Assembly: GCA_019973155.2 (NCBI GenBank)
Contig: BPQB01000076.1
Location: forward strand, 98,802 to 162,801
Direction of reading: 5' to 3'
Length of the DNA: 64,000 nt
Source: Phanerochaete sordida
Taxonomy: Eukaryota; Basidiomycota; Agaricomycetes; Polyporales; Phanerochaetaceae
Under the pieces are notes generated by a model. It searched no databases, was not told the origin of the DNA, and worked only from the letters and a program-made list of their open reading frames with translations. Shown in pieces: positions 20,519 to 32,206 of this stretch; positions within the stretch are counted from its first letter, which is position 1; each line of letters opens with the position of its first letter. The position numbers and the translations under genes are program-made.

Positions 20519-23330
20519 ATGGGTCTCTTGTCGCTCGGCACGCCTCTCGCCTGGGATGACGCGAAACCATACGCCGACCACGTCAGGACACATGGCATTA
20601 CCCAGTTCTTGAACATATGGAACCGGGTCAAGGACAGATGCGGCGACGAGCTGCTATGGGGCGACGAGGTATCTAGACTTTCGCAGATGCCGCCGCTGCC
20701 CACACGATTCAATCTCGCATTTCTTTTCCCCTCCGAAGATAGAGTACATGGTCGTCACCTTCGATAACACGGAACGGAACGCCAAACTCTCCCTCCGCCA
20801 GTCAGAGATCCTCGCGAAGCTCGAAAAGATCGTCGAGGACATCGCCTCGGGCTGTGAAAAGTGAGTCTTGTGCGCAGCGCGCTGCACGCCCATCCGTTGA
20901 CCCTCCCTTGCAGAAGTGCCGTGCCGACATACCATCCCGAATATGGTCGCTTCATGCTCGAGTCGACGCCAGGCTCCCCGTACACCGGGCACCTGACCGA
21001 CCTGCTCACGGTGGAGAACAACATGCGCATCCGGTACGCACAGCTTGTCCTCTGCATGCCCCGCCGCACCCTGACGCGCGCCGCAGGCGGCATATTGCTC
21101 GACGCTACCTGAAGATGAACGAGCTGCCCTTCACCCTGACGTCCTTCCCCCGCCTCGGTGTGCCCGGTGTCTTCACAGAACCGCACTACGACCCTGCGAA
21201 CGCCGTCTCGAGCCACAGTTTGTTCCTCCCTGAAGAGATAACGAACCCGCACGCGCGTTTCCCGTCCGTGATCATTCCCAGGGCCGTCCCGCGAGCGTTC
21301 TGACCCTTGCTTCTCTGCAGGACGCTGACGGCAAACATCCGGCGGCGAAGGGGCTCCAAGGTCGCCATCAACCTGCCTGTGTTCATCGACAAGAATACCC
21401 CGCGCCCCTTCGTCGACCCGACCATTCCCTGGCGGCGGAACATCTACCCGGAGGACCCAGGTGCGCACGGCGCCGTCTCAGTTCGCGCCCAGGGCTGACC
21501 GTACGGGTGTGTTGCGCGCAGAGGCGAGGAATGGCGCGGCGAAGCTCGACCACATCTACATGGACGCGATGGGCTTCGGCATGGGTTGCAGCTGCCTGCA
21601 GCTCACCTTCCAGGCGTGCAATGTGGACGAGGCCCGGAAGCTGTATGACGCACTCGTCCCGCTAGCCCCGCTCCTCGTACGTTCGTGATTGCGCCGGAAA
21701 TCCGTGAAACTCACTACGCGACAGCTCGCGCTCACCGCAGCAAGTCCGCTGTGGCGCGGCTTCATTGCCGACGTCGACTGCCGGTGGGACGTCGTGTCTG
21801 CAAGTGTAGACGACCGGACCGAAGAAGAGCGGGGGCTGAAGGTGCGTATTCAGTCAGGTGCTATCATGTCCCCTCATTGATCCCTATTCCCGTTACAGCC
21901 GTTAAAGAACGACCGATTCCAAATACCCAAGTCACGCTACGCGAGCGTGAGCCTTTACATCTCGGATGTCTGGTACAATCGCCCGGAGTACAACGACATC
22001 AACGCACCATACGACCGCGCAATCTATGACCGCCTAATCTCTGAGGGTCAGTGACATGTCTGCTACCCTGTCTGGTGTTTGACTTAACCTGCCATAGGCA
22101 TCGACTCTCAACTCTCACGACATATTTCTCATCTATTTATTCGGGATCCGCTGGTAATATTCTCTGAGATGGTTGATCAGGACGACACGACTAGTAATGA
22201 CCACTTCGAAGTGAGTACCACGCCCACCCTGTCGGGGGGCAGCCACTGAATAACGTGTTCAGAACATTCAATCTACCAACTGGCAAACGGTTCGCTTCAA
22301 GCCCCCACCGGTCAACTCGCCCATTGGCTGGCGGGTAGAGTTCCGCTCTATGGAAGTTCAGCCGACCGACTTCGAAAATGCGGCCTTTGCCGTATTCATT
22401 GTCCTCCTTTCTCGGGCGATCCTGCACTACAGCCTGAATCTGTACCTCCCTATCTCCAAGGTACACTCGCACAATCCCCCTGATATGCGCAGCCACTGAC
22501 CACCCTGACAGGTCGACGAGAACATGGACCGCGCGCAGAAGCGTGATGCGGTGAACCAGGAGAAGTTCTTCTTCCGGAAGGACATCTTCCCGCCGGGCGT
22601 GCCCTCGCCTCTGTCCACCCCGCTCTCGACGCCGCACACATCGGGCGCGAACTCGCCTGTCGAGCCGAACGGCGAGGGCGGCCTCCCGCGCAAGGCGCGC
22701 AAGCTCAACAACTGCTTCGGCGAGGTGCCGCCGCCCGAGAACGGCTTCGCGTTCGGCCCGATGGCGGACGAGTACGCCGAGTACACGCTCGATGAGATCT
22801 TCAACGGCAAGGTGAGCCTCTCGCGCGCTGTGCCGCTGTACGCTGTGCTCACTGCGCCCGTGGGGCGGTAGGGCGACCGGCTCGGACTGCTCGGACTCGT
22901 GTACTCGTACCTCGACACGCTCGAGGTGCAGCCTGCGGAGATGATCAGGATCCACGAGTACCTGGACCTGGTCAAGCGGAGAGCGAATGGTACGGATGTC
23001 ACTGTCCCACTCTAAAACCCTCTTTGGCTCATGCGGACAAACGCAGGCTCGCTCATTACCCCGGCTACCTGGATACGTAATTTCGTGCGCGAGCACCCAG
23101 CGTACAAATTCGACTCTGTGGTCTCTCAGGAGATCAATTACGACCTCTTCGTCGCGGTGGACGAAATGTAGGTTGCATTCACCGAGCCTCTGACGAGCGT
23201 GTGCTGACGGCTTTGCAGTGAACGCGGTGTCAGACAAGTACCGGACCTCATGCCCTCGTCGTACTCGGCCGAACGGGCGCAATACCGGCCTGCCTCGCCG
23301 CAGACCATGGCAACCTCCCAGTCAACATAA
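20519..23330 (+). CDS. GSH1: Glutamate-cysteine ligase catalytic subunit
   Basis: Makes gamma-glutamylcysteine from Glu and Cys with ATP, the rate-limiting cytosolic step of glutathione synthesis. It has many short exons; exon 1 is 20519-20668 and exon 2 begins at 20739 (IEYMVV). The start [20 protein letters not shown] and the following [10 protein letters not shown] match eukaryotic GCLC. Landmarks in order: [106 protein letters not shown] and DLMPSSY near the end. A Ser/Pro/Thr-rich insert ([14 protein letters not shown]) lies in the last third, as in other fungi. Stop at 23328-23330. The gene appears complete. Confidence 0.95.
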
Positions 23331-23615
23331 AGGACTACACTGCGCATCGGTGCACATTTTGGAATACGCGGCTGCGATATCCCCGGCGTGCAAGACATAT
23401 CTCCGTACCTAGACTCTCATCCATCTGTAGCTCTCCTAACACATCTTGGTTCTCGCTCTGTAGCACCTTCCTCCAAAACTCTATCTAGCCCGGCCGACTG
23501 AGGGACGACTCGTTGTAGAATACACATAGCCTTGCAAATACATTTGACTTGTAGCGGTATCTAGCAAGGTCATGCAAAGCTATATTCTGGCATGGCAGGG
23601 TCCTGCACCCGTACT

Positions 23616-24512
23616 CTACTTGCCCCTGTGCCTCTTGAAAGCCTCCTGCACACTAACACCCGCCTGTATATCAGCCATACACTTAGCATCGACTTCTCTA
23701 CCTTTCTCCGCCAACCTCACAACATCTACGACTAGGTCCGGCGTGACAAACACGACGCCATCCTCGTCTGCCACGACAACGTCGCCCGGATTCATCGTAG
23801 CAGGCGCAAACGCGCCCTCGGCACTGGCGAGAACACCCTCCGGTGCGATCGTCACGGGCACGTTCACCGCCGAAGGACGCGTAAAGGGCGACTGCCCGAG
23901 GGTCGAGTGGCCTCGCGCGAAGACGGGGAAGTTCGCCGAGCGGTGTTCCGCGAGGTCTCTGCAGCGGCCGGATATGACGACGCCCTGCGCGCCGCGGCTC
24001 TGTGCGCCGGCCGTCATCAGCCCGCCCCAAACAGCGTTCTTGACCTCTGCAGGGCGCGCAGCGTAGGCAAAGCAGGTCTCAGCGGCGTTTACGTGGAGAG
24101 AAAGAGAGCACACTGAACGAGGAGGGGCAGCGATGACGATCACAGAGCCTGCCGGCGCGGTGTCCACGAAGTGCGCGGCGGGCTTGGGTGCAGACGTGTC
24201 TGAGCCCAGCACCATCTGCACGGTGTACGCTGGGCCGCACATGCGCGTGTTCGCGGCCTCAGACGCGTGGGGCGACGGCGACAGCATGTGGATGTCGGGT
24301 ATGTGTCCGCCGTGAGGGACACCCAGCTTGATGAGCGCGTCCGAAATCTCGCAGGTAGAGAACTGAGAAAGGGTGCGCGAGGGTGAGGTCGACATGGTGC
24401 GTATGAGAGGCTGCAGTCTGCCCAACGCCTGCTTCATACCACGGCGGAGATGAGGCAAGCGGCGAGCCGCGTCCGTTTCTGCTTCCGTCGAGTGCGGGGA
24501 AACCCCGGACAT
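23616..24512 (-). CDS. RraA-like / HMG-CHA aldolase family protein
   Basis: Family includes 4-hydroxy-4-methyl-2-oxoglutarate aldolases and RNase E inhibitor RraA; the fungal paralogue's substrate is not established. Landmarks: QFSTCEISDALIKLGVPHGG, MCGPAYTVQMV, AHFVDTAPAGSVIVI, NAVWGGLMTAGAQSRGAQGV, VISGRCRDLAEHR, FPVFARGHSTLGQSPFTRPS and NPGDVVVADEDGVVFV (GD and D-G-V motifs of the active site). The likely start is MSTSPSR at 24395. A longer frame from 24512 would add about 39 residues that could be a targeting peptide. Between APP and VKNAVW, 48-69 nt lack homology to the family and read as a stop-free intron that is a multiple of three (donor GTAAAC or GTGTGC). It is divergent from the VanZ-like gene. 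Confidence 0.85.
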   Translation of the reverse strand: MSGVSPHSTEAETDAARRLPHLRRGMKQALGRLQPLIRTMSTSPSRTLSQFSTCEISDALIKLGVPHGGHIPDIHMLSPSPHASEAANTRMCGPAYTVQMVLGSDTSAPKPAAHFVDTAPAGSVIVIAAPPRSVCSLSLHVNAAETCFAYAARPAEVKNAVWGGLMTAGAQSRGAQGVVISGRCRDLAEHRSANFPVFARGHSTLGQSPFTRPSAVNVPVTIAPEGVLASAEGAFAPATMNPGDVVVADEDGVVFVTPDLVVDVVRLAEKGREVDAKCMADIQAGVSVQEAFKRHRGK

Positions 24513-24720
24513 CCTGTTTTCCGGTGATAAGACCTTAGCGGCATCAAAATATTCAAACGCGTGCCGCCTAGGCTTTACCGGCCTAAATTCCTACACTCAC
24601 CTACACACCGTCCTACCTGCGAGTCCGTCGACGGACCTCCCTTCCCACAGCCCGGAGCTGGTTTGGATACCACCTTTCAATACCCGTTGAGCCGCACCCG
24701 TTACCCGCATCGTCAGCAGG

Positions 24721-25803
24721 ATGCTAGGGCTTGATAGCCAACCCTCAGGAGACTCGCTATGGTCTCGGGCTGTACGAGGTGTGCGCAAGAGCCTCCGGAA
24801 AGCTACCAAGGGCGTCATGCGGTCATATCACGTCCGGCTACCGAAGTATGACATGCCATTGCGTTTTCGACCTGTGAGTTGCTCACTGGCGCCACTGGCA
24901 GCATAGAGGCTGACAAGGGAGCAGTGGTTTCTCCTGTTCACCGCTATAATCATGATAGCGTTGGCGTTTCTAGGGTTCACGAATTTCTCTCACTCGTTAC
25001 CTCTCAATGACAAGATGCTACACTTCATCTGTCTTATGCTCGCGACTGGAGTCTTCTACTTCATTTTCGATGTTGAAGAGTAAGTGCACACGATATCATA
25101 GCGCGAAAGACATGGCAGAGCGTTGACCTCCAACCCATCCTGCTTGTTCTGAACTTGGCCGAACCTCAGAGATGCGCGCCGAATATGGTTCTGGCACCAC
25201 TCGCCTGTCATCTTTACGGGCGTAATGTGTTTCTTCTTCGGAGGCATTGTCAGCGAGTTCGTGCAATCCCTGCTACCGGTATGTTTCTTTGTTTGTGGCA
25301 AGTATCGAAATCTGAATCTGTTCTGCAGTACAAGGAGTATCAGATCGGTGATGTATTCGTAAGTCGAGTCTACAGTGTCCTACATTGAGGCTGACATTCT
25401 TTCAGGCCAATCTCCTTGGTTCTTCCGTTGGGCTTTACATTGCGTACCATTTGGAGAGGTATTATCGTCACAGAAGAGAGGTGTGTACATTGTGACCTGC
25501 TATGCTTTGTCTTGTCTTACCCCTGCATTCCAGATCTCCCGCCTCTATCGCCCGCTCAATGTCGAAGACGATTTCTCGGACGAGGAGGACCTAGAAGCCG
25601 GAGCCCAGCTGCTTCCGACACATGTGGAGTCTGCCGTCACTCGTGATGTGTCCAAGCCGCCTACCAAAGGATCTCGCCTTGCGGATGTGTGGGATGAAGG
25701 CGAAGAGCTCTTTGATATCGGCGCGGAAAGCGAAGAGGAAGGTGAAGCGTCGCACCCGCGGGAGTCTCCGCCCATTGCCCATCTCCCAGACACTACCAGA
25801 TGA
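24721..25803 (+). CDS. VanZ-like family membrane protein
   Basis: Multi-exon. Exon 1 begins MLGLDSQPSGDSLWSRAVRG; introns follow at MPLRFRP, DVEE, LLP, IGDVF and RRE, each with GT-AG ends and compatible phase. Hydrophobic segments are WFLLFTAIIMIALAFLGF, MLHFICLMLATGVFYFIF, SPVIFTGVMCFFFGGIVSEFVQ and GSSVGLYIAYHLERYY. The SDKxxHF-like NDKMLHF motif and the E-F-x-Q / D-x-x-x-N signature (SEFVQSLLP, GDVFANLLGS) are the VanZ signature. The cytosolic C-terminal tail is acidic (EDDFSDEEDLEAG, AESEEEGEAS). Bacterial VanZ proteins affect teicoplanin resistance; the fungal role is unknown. Confidence 0.88.
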
Positions 25804-25980
25804 TTGGACTTACAGATACAGTATTGTATTTCTTGTACAATAGACAGACTATCGGACCTCGAGCACTGAGTTGTCTTGTGTACATCGGCTTCGTGCGCGC
25901 GCTCTGGCGTTTCCGAGGTCCCGCGACATGCGCGCCTCACGTGGGCGCGGACCTCGACATGACCCTCATCCGCTCCCTCC

Positions 25981-28182
25981 ATGCCAGCATGTCGGGCTCC
26001 GCCGCTCAGGCCGTCTTTCCTCGCCTCTGCTCAAATTCATGATGCTGTATGTGCGCGGCAAGCACCTAAAGCCCTAGCTCCCAGCTCCCAGCGACGTAGG
26101 AGCAGAAATGCGTCGACCGCGGCTGCTCTCGCGGTGAAGCCCGCACCAACGAACCTGGAGTCGACATTCCACGGTCCTGTCCGTACCGTTCTCCATAAAA
26201 CGACTTCGCTTCTACCTCGAGTTCTCCCCAACCGCGATGGTCTACCAGGGCCGAGTACCTCAATATTTTGGGAGGAAGTCCTGGATGGGGCCTACGACCG
26301 CTTGAATCACGTCAGTGCAGACTCGCATGCACGGGTAGTTGGTGAGTGTGCCTCGGATTGTACTCACACCGGCTGTAACGGTGCTGTCTGGACAGTTTAC
26401 GGTTGTGATGAGCACTCGGGAGCGCGAGAATTGGTCACAGCCTTGTTAGAAGATCCCTTCGCTCCAGACACGCGCAAGACTGCAATCCGGAGACGTTGGG
26501 AGGAAGGGCCTGCAAATGCGGAGCGCGTTATTACGTGCGTATCTTACGAGGAGTTCTTACACGATAAAATCCTAACATAAAACCAGACATGGGTACGCCC
26601 CAGCAGACAGCCCCGCATCCCTCCGAACACCTTCGGCTTGGCTGCAGCAGTTCCCCGCTCCGGTTGAACTGTGCGAGCTGCCCGGCACCACTCTTGACCG
26701 CACCAGGTCTTCATATGTGCACAAAGCACTGCTCTCCTCCGACGTCCCGGTCATCGTCTGCAACCCGGTGACCACTCCGATCGCGAACCTCCGTTCCGAG
26801 TTGCTGCTTTCGCTACAGCACCAGAATGCTGTCCTCGTCCTGGTCGGCTCGCCGGAAGCTGCGCGCTCCTTCGAAGAGTCTGCGTCGAAACAACTTCCCA
26901 AAACGCTGACGACCGTCTTCGTCGACCCATCTCGCGCTTTGAACGCCATCCGGACGCTGAGTGCGGAGCCAGGCTCGTCTGTCGCTGTTCAGCGGTACCA
27001 GGACAACTACGCCGCTTCCGGTATATCTGCCTTCACCTCTGCCGTAACCCAGAAGCTGTCCGTCGTCTCCTCCGGCGGGATTCGTGCGCTCTACGCGTTA
27101 TCCGCGAAAGAGCAGGTCAAAGCGTCCCTATGCGCGTGTTTGGCAACGCTGAAGACCGCAAATGGAGATGTTGATGCCGCAGTTGTCTCCAGTATGGACC
27201 TCAGAGACAGCGTCGCGGAACTGGAAGCTCGTATAGAGGCGGAAGTCCTTGGCGTAAGCTCCGCGAACGCAGTACAACTCGCTCTGGGTCGTGCGAAAGC
27301 GGAAGTCAAAGTCGTCACAGATCGCCTTACGTGGTGGAGATGCGTATGGCGCGTGGATGACATTGGAGACACCGTCCGATCAGCAGTCGACGCAGCGTGG
27401 TGTCGCGAGCTTGAGGATAGAGTAAGCCACCCTCGTGTTCGTGGTGAGAATTGTAGACTGACGCGATTACAGCTCATCTTCCACAGCGGGAGACTTGCCG
27501 TCTCTCAGAATACCCTAGCAAGTACTAGCCGAACATTGCTTTCCACGTACAAGCCCCCCTCGCCTTTCTACTCTCCCCTACTAGAGAACACTATCTCGCA
27601 GATCCAGGCATCCCCCTCATACCCCGTCACAACCAGGTCTCTTACAGGCCCTTTGTACGCACGAAAAGCGCAGCTGGGATACCCGACTAATATGCTGCAC
27701 TCGACCGCTCAGCGGGTCACGCTCGGTATGGGCACGAGTGTACTCGCTGGATTCGGCACGGCGTGGGCGGGCTGGGCGGAGAAGCTCGGCGTGCTCAGCG
27801 GTGCGCTCGCACCCGGCATGGAGGCGGAGACGGCGCTGGGCGCGGGCATGATGATCAGCACGCTCGGCGTGTGGTGGATGGTGGGCAGGTGGGAGAAAGC
27901 AAAGAAGCGGTGGTGGAGGGACTGGGATAGGATTGGCGAGGGCCTTGAGCGTGATGTCAAGGTACTTATATCACCCTCTGTCGTGTGTATGAATACTTAT
28001 GATATTGCCAGGCCCAACTGCACACCACCGTGCGGGAGAAGGTTGCCATTGTCCCGGTCACAACTTGCGATGGCCTGGATAGGCTCTTGGAAGCACGACG
28101 GGAGGAGATCGGGCAACTCAAGGACGAAGTAGCAATTCTGGCCGATGAGGCTCGTAACCTTGACGCAAAACCTACGCCATAA
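25981..28182 (+). CDS. Mmc1-like mitochondrial membrane protein
   Basis: The product starts MPACRAPPLRPSFLASAQ, with an Arg/Ser/Ala-rich presequence-like leader (SSQRRRSRNASTAAALAVKP), which suggests mitochondrial import. Introns: about 26341-26394 (GTGAGT..ACAG); one after AERVIT; a 51-nt stop-free intron in frame after LEDR near 27422 (GTAAGC..TACAG); and one after RDVK near 27961. The C-terminal half has two hydrophobic stretches (LGMGTSVLAGFGTAWAGWA and TALGAGMMISTLGVWWMVG), then KAKKRWWRDWDRIGEGLERD and a final helical segment (LLEARREEIGQLKDEVAIL). This architecture matches fungal Mmc1-type proteins as I recall them. The domain name is moderately sure; molecular function is not known. 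Confidence 0.7.
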
Positions 28183-28250
28183 ATTACATTCTTATCTGCT
28201 AAGCTCATTGCCTTGATCTGCGAAATTGTCTACAGGTCTCCGACATGGAA

Positions 28251-30357
28251 CTAGGCCGGAGTAATAAGGAATGCAGCGGTATCGTGCGAGGCGACACTGG
28301 CCGAGTACTTTCCGCTGAACGTGCCCAGGTCCTTGCCCACCCACATGTCGTGTACCACATAGTTCGACCCAGCAGGAAGCCCGGGGACGGAACTAAAGGC
28401 GAAGGTCATCGTTGAGGTTCCGCCGCCGGTATTGATGATGAAGACATGTGTGCCCTTCGTCGACGCGCCTGCGTAGAACTCTGGCGGGTTCGACGTAGTT
28501 GTATCGTCGGCAGTGGGTTGGAACGGCTTGGCGGGAACGCCAATGGTGGCATCTTGGTGGAAAGCCAGAAGCTCTGGGTTGGTTATGACGTCGCGCTGGG
28601 TGCTGCTCAGCTTGCTCAGCTAGCAGAACGCTTTTCGTCAGCATTCAAATCGACCAGCTACTCCGTCCGATAACTTACGTCGGTTCCGAGGAGGATGGGG
28701 CTCTTCATGAAGCACCAGGCCGCGAAATGTGTGCGCTGCTCCTGAATCGTGAGGTCCCCATTTCCGATTTCCATCATATCCCTTGAACAGTGAGTCAGTA
28801 ATACAGCCAACTGGGTCCAACGGATGCGGCCTACATGTCATTGTGAGAATAGAAGTCCACGTAGTCGAGGTATTGGGAGTTCTTGTTGATAATACTAGTG
28901 ATATAACTCCAGCTTGCGCTCGAGTCGCCAGCCATGCGCCAAGAATGTCCCTATAGCACTAAAGTCAGCTTCAAGTTGTCCAGAACAAAAAGAGCCGAAG
29001 GACGTACAACGCGTGCGCCCCATGTCCAGACGTTAGCATCTCCCCAAATGCAGATGCTGAACTGGACCGGGTGGGGTTGTGCAACTAAAGCAGCACTTCG
29101 AATGGCCAACGTCAGTGTCAGCACTCTGCAACGAGATGAATCCGTACGTCATTTGACGATAGCGTATCGCTGAATTCGACTTGCTAGTTGTTCGGTCAGC
29201 AACGATTAGGCGACCGGAACCATCATCGAATACTCACTACCAGTCGTTTCCGGGTGGAGGGTTAGTGTCGGTCCAATTTTTAGGAACGTTGCAGTTATCT
29301 ATTGTGGTTTTAGCTCCTGTGGAATACCTGGCATGCGAGAGTCTTGCCCACCGTATTTGAGATCTACGCAACTTCCGTTAGATCTTCATACCACACCAGA
29401 TTCACAGAGACAGGACTTACAGTCAATGCCCCACTCGGTGAAGGTGGTCGCATCGATGGTCTCATACCCCAGAGATCCTGGATAGCCTGCGCACGTCGCA
29501 GTTCCTGCATCACTGGAGCACTGTCAACTAGGAGAATGCTGCAAATGTATGCAGTAAACCGACCCGTAGATGCCTACTTTCAGACCCAAAGCGTGAATTT
29601 GATCTGCTAGGTCGCTGATACCATTGGGGAATTTATTCGGGTCGGGCACGATTCGCTGTGTCGTTGGGTCGCGTGTCGTCTCCGCCCAGCAGTCCTATCG
29701 GGAGGATTAGACGCATCGCGTAGGCAACCAAAGAACAGATCGTACATCGATATTGACATATTCATATCCGGCGTCCTGGAGGCCCAGCAGCACGATATTG
29801 ACGGCAGCGGCGTAGACGACAGTGTCGCTGATCCCTGAGCGCATGTGATGGATATTCACTCCGCGTCCTCCAGGATATTTGACGAACCGCATTTGTACGC
29901 ATTCCAGCTGTTCCATCCCAGTGCCGGTAGCTTTCCAGTATCCCGAGAGGGACCGACGGTCGGCGCTGCTCCAGGGATGCTCGTGAGACTTGGAGGAGTC
30001 GTGCTGCTCGATACCAAAGATGTAGACACTGACGGGGAGAAGTAGTGTGGGAGGTGACGTACGATGACACTTGCAAGCATTGGGAGAAGTATTCATTCAG
30101 ATAGGTGCAAATCCAACTGCAGAAGTCAAAATAGTGATCAGACTTCAACCGCGGAATCATAACACGGAACACGAACGTACCCAGCTACGCAAGTTGTGCT
30201 GCCAGCCCAGCCGACTCCGCCACATCTCGCAATATTATCAGTTATCCATGTGATAGTAGGACGAGGATAAAAAAAACACTCACTGCTCCCAAGGCGAACT
30301 CTGAGCGTACGTACTACCCAAGAGGGATGCGAGCAAGAGATATCCGGTGGCTAGCAT
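28251..30357 (-). CDS. Secreted GH27 alpha-galactosidase
   Basis: Removes terminal alpha-1,6-galactose from galactomannan and raffinose-type oligosaccharides. Start [19 protein letters not shown] (signal peptide) at 30357; about ten short introns; the stop at 28251-28253 follows [14 protein letters not shown], a typical family ending. Landmarks: [55 protein letters not shown] (nucleophile Asp in KYDNC), [32 protein letters not shown] (acid/base Asp in AGD by alignment to human GLA D231) and [20 protein letters not shown]. The C-terminal beta domain is present. A TATAAG box lies 50 nt before the ATG. Downstream on the same strand orientation are the two CBM1 genes. Confidence 0.93.
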
Positions 30358-31308
30358 ATTTCGCGACTCAGTAAGGGTGCTCTCTGCGACGAAGGCTGGC
30401 CCTTATATTGCCTCCTGATGCACGCAGCGTGAGACTGAGCTTCAATGCCGCACCCTGTATCCGCGGCCCGACAGCCTGTCGGACTCACCTCGAGCTTGCC
30501 GGAGCGTTGACAGAGGGGCTGAGGAGCAGCTGAAGGCATGTAACGTCGAATGTGGCCCACCAAGCATGCGTGCCTGCGGCATCCTCGGCAGTCTCGTCAG
30601 CCAGACCTCTCTGGGCTGATCTGACATTCGGGATACCTTACGGTGCATCCGAGGCCCATCGGATCGCCGAAGCGACGAATGATACGAAGGCCACAGGCAC
30701 GCTCAACAACGGCTGGCGTCGCGAGACTAGTCGCATCGTTGGCTATACACGCGCTGTCAGGAGGGCATTTTCACCCATACTCAAAGTAGCGATTGTTGTT
30801 GCGACTTACAAGGCTTCGCACGAACTGTTACACAGAAAATGGAGCGCGTGTTGAATGCAGGGAAGATGGAGATGTCAGCTAGTATATCTTCTCATCGCGC
30901 CACCACGGAGACGACAGCCCGAGGACACTACTGGGCCCTTGATCTGCGTCAGATTCTTGGCCAGGACAGAGCACTGACCGCGTAGGTGCCCGCTTCTTTT
31001 CTATTAAGAATCCGGCAACCTGCTGAGTCCTGAACATTTCAGCTGAAAATCATGCGCATGTCGTGGAAGAAAGCACAGAGCGTCTTGTGTGCGCGGATTT
31101 ATTCCGTGCTTCTACACGAAGTAGGAAATTCCCACGCATATCCAGTCACTTCCTTCTGCAGACCATCATCTATTCTCTGGTACTGTGTCACGTCTACGCT
31201 ACTCTTTTTCGGACATGGATTTGAAAGACGGGACATTTAAATATGTTTCATGGAGGAATTTCAAAGAATCGGGAGCATTGGTGATTCAGGAAGGAGCTAC
31301 TGTATACG
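30358..31308. other. Intergenic region upstream of the GH27 gene
   Basis: Contains the GH27 promoter at its left edge and the 3' side of CBM1 gene A at its right. Nothing else is recognised. Confidence 0.5.
30401..30407 (-). promoter_or_regulatory. Putative TATA box of the GH27 gene
   Basis: TATAAGG on the minus strand, 50 nt before the ATG at 30357. It has the same core and spacing as the boxes of the two CBM1 genes. Confidence 0.6.
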
Positions 31309-31649
31309 CTACGAGGCTACGATCGTTGATGATACACTGCTAGCAGACGAAGACGACGACGAGATCTGCATACAGTTAGAATGATACAGATTTTCGTAGA
31401 CGCATTCCCAGCTGTAAGTAGCGGCCAAAATAGCGTTCAGCATGTAGTCAAGACTGCAGTCGAGGACTACAAACCCAGCCACGCAGACCGTGGGGCCAGT
31501 GAAGCCTTGTCCGCCACATCTGATCATCCATTAGCAGATAGTCATATGAAGGTGACACAATACACTCACTGAGCCCATGGCTGAGCAATTAACTGAGCAG
31601 ATGAAAGAGTCAGAAGTGAGACGAGAAACAAGCAGCTGTGGAAAAGCAT
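31309..31649 (-). CDS. Small secreted stand-alone CBM1 protein, copy A
   Basis: Reconstructed by splicing: exons 31649-31570, 31519-31475 and 31411-31309 (80+45+103 nt), 75 aa. Residues 1-19 are a signal peptide (MLFHSCLFLVSLLTLSSAQ). The body is one fungal cellulose-binding module: W-A-Q-C-G-G, GPTVCVAG, WECVYENLY and H-S-N-C, with all four Cys. The tail is Ser-rich (SSSSSSASSVSS) and there is no catalytic domain. Introns are GTGAGT..CAG and GTTTGT..CAG. Of the three flat aromatic residues used for cellulose contact (Y/W5, Y31, Y32 in T. reesei CBHI numbering), the first two are present and the third is His. It is paralogous to copy B about 0.9 kb away, with identical exon 2 and 3 lengths. 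A TATAAG box lies 51 nt upstream. Confidence 0.85.
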
Positions 31650-31692
31650 TTCACTGCGACCTACCGAGCTCAGGAGGGTATGTCATAGCAGG

Positions 31693-31700
31693 TTCTTATA
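31693..31700 (-). promoter_or_regulatory. Putative TATA box of CBM1 gene A
   Basis: TATAAGAA on the minus strand, starting 51 nt before the ATG at 31649. Confidence 0.6.
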
Positions 31701-32206
31701 CCACGACGCCAGGCAAGAAATACACATCCGAGCTGACCAGAAGTCGTATCCGCATGCACCAGATCAGACGGCTCGATGAGTCCCGTTGAGCGCAGGCCAG
31801 TCGGAGCATTGACGGGCAAGACAGGGGCATCTGAGCCTTGATCTACAAATGCCAGTCCCGTGAACAATCGACGGGAAATACAGCCCGCCAGACATCCCAT
31901 GATGCAACGAACCTGGCGCAACCTCGGGTCGGGAGAGCTCAGATGCATTGGTGACTCATGTTAAAATTTAAGGTCGGCAACGCGTCCACCGGTTACACTG
32001 AGGGTCTAGGGACGTCCGCCAGAGTCGACTACGGAGGGCATATAGTTCATCGAAGTGTAGTGGAGCTTGTACACGGTGCCAAGACCGCGGACAGAAGTGA
32101 CAACATGAACGGACTCCGGCTTGTGTACAAAAACATGAGTTGCAAGATAGTCTAGTAGAACCACGAGTTCAGCGGTGACGAACAGGAGATTATCACAGCA
32201 CGCACG
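31701..32206. other. Spacer between the two CBM1 genes
   Basis: About 500 nt with no coding exon that I can support. It holds the upstream region of copy A and the 3' end of copy B. Confidence 0.5.

Noticed and set aside
22191..23282. 363-codon open frame antisense to glutamate-cysteine ligase
   Set aside because: Overlaps many true exons; composition is a shadow, with no recognisable protein.
31052..31240. Possible third CBM1 copy in the GH27-CBM1 interval
   Set aside because: No C-G-G, GPT-x-C or W/Y motif in any frame; only two copies found.
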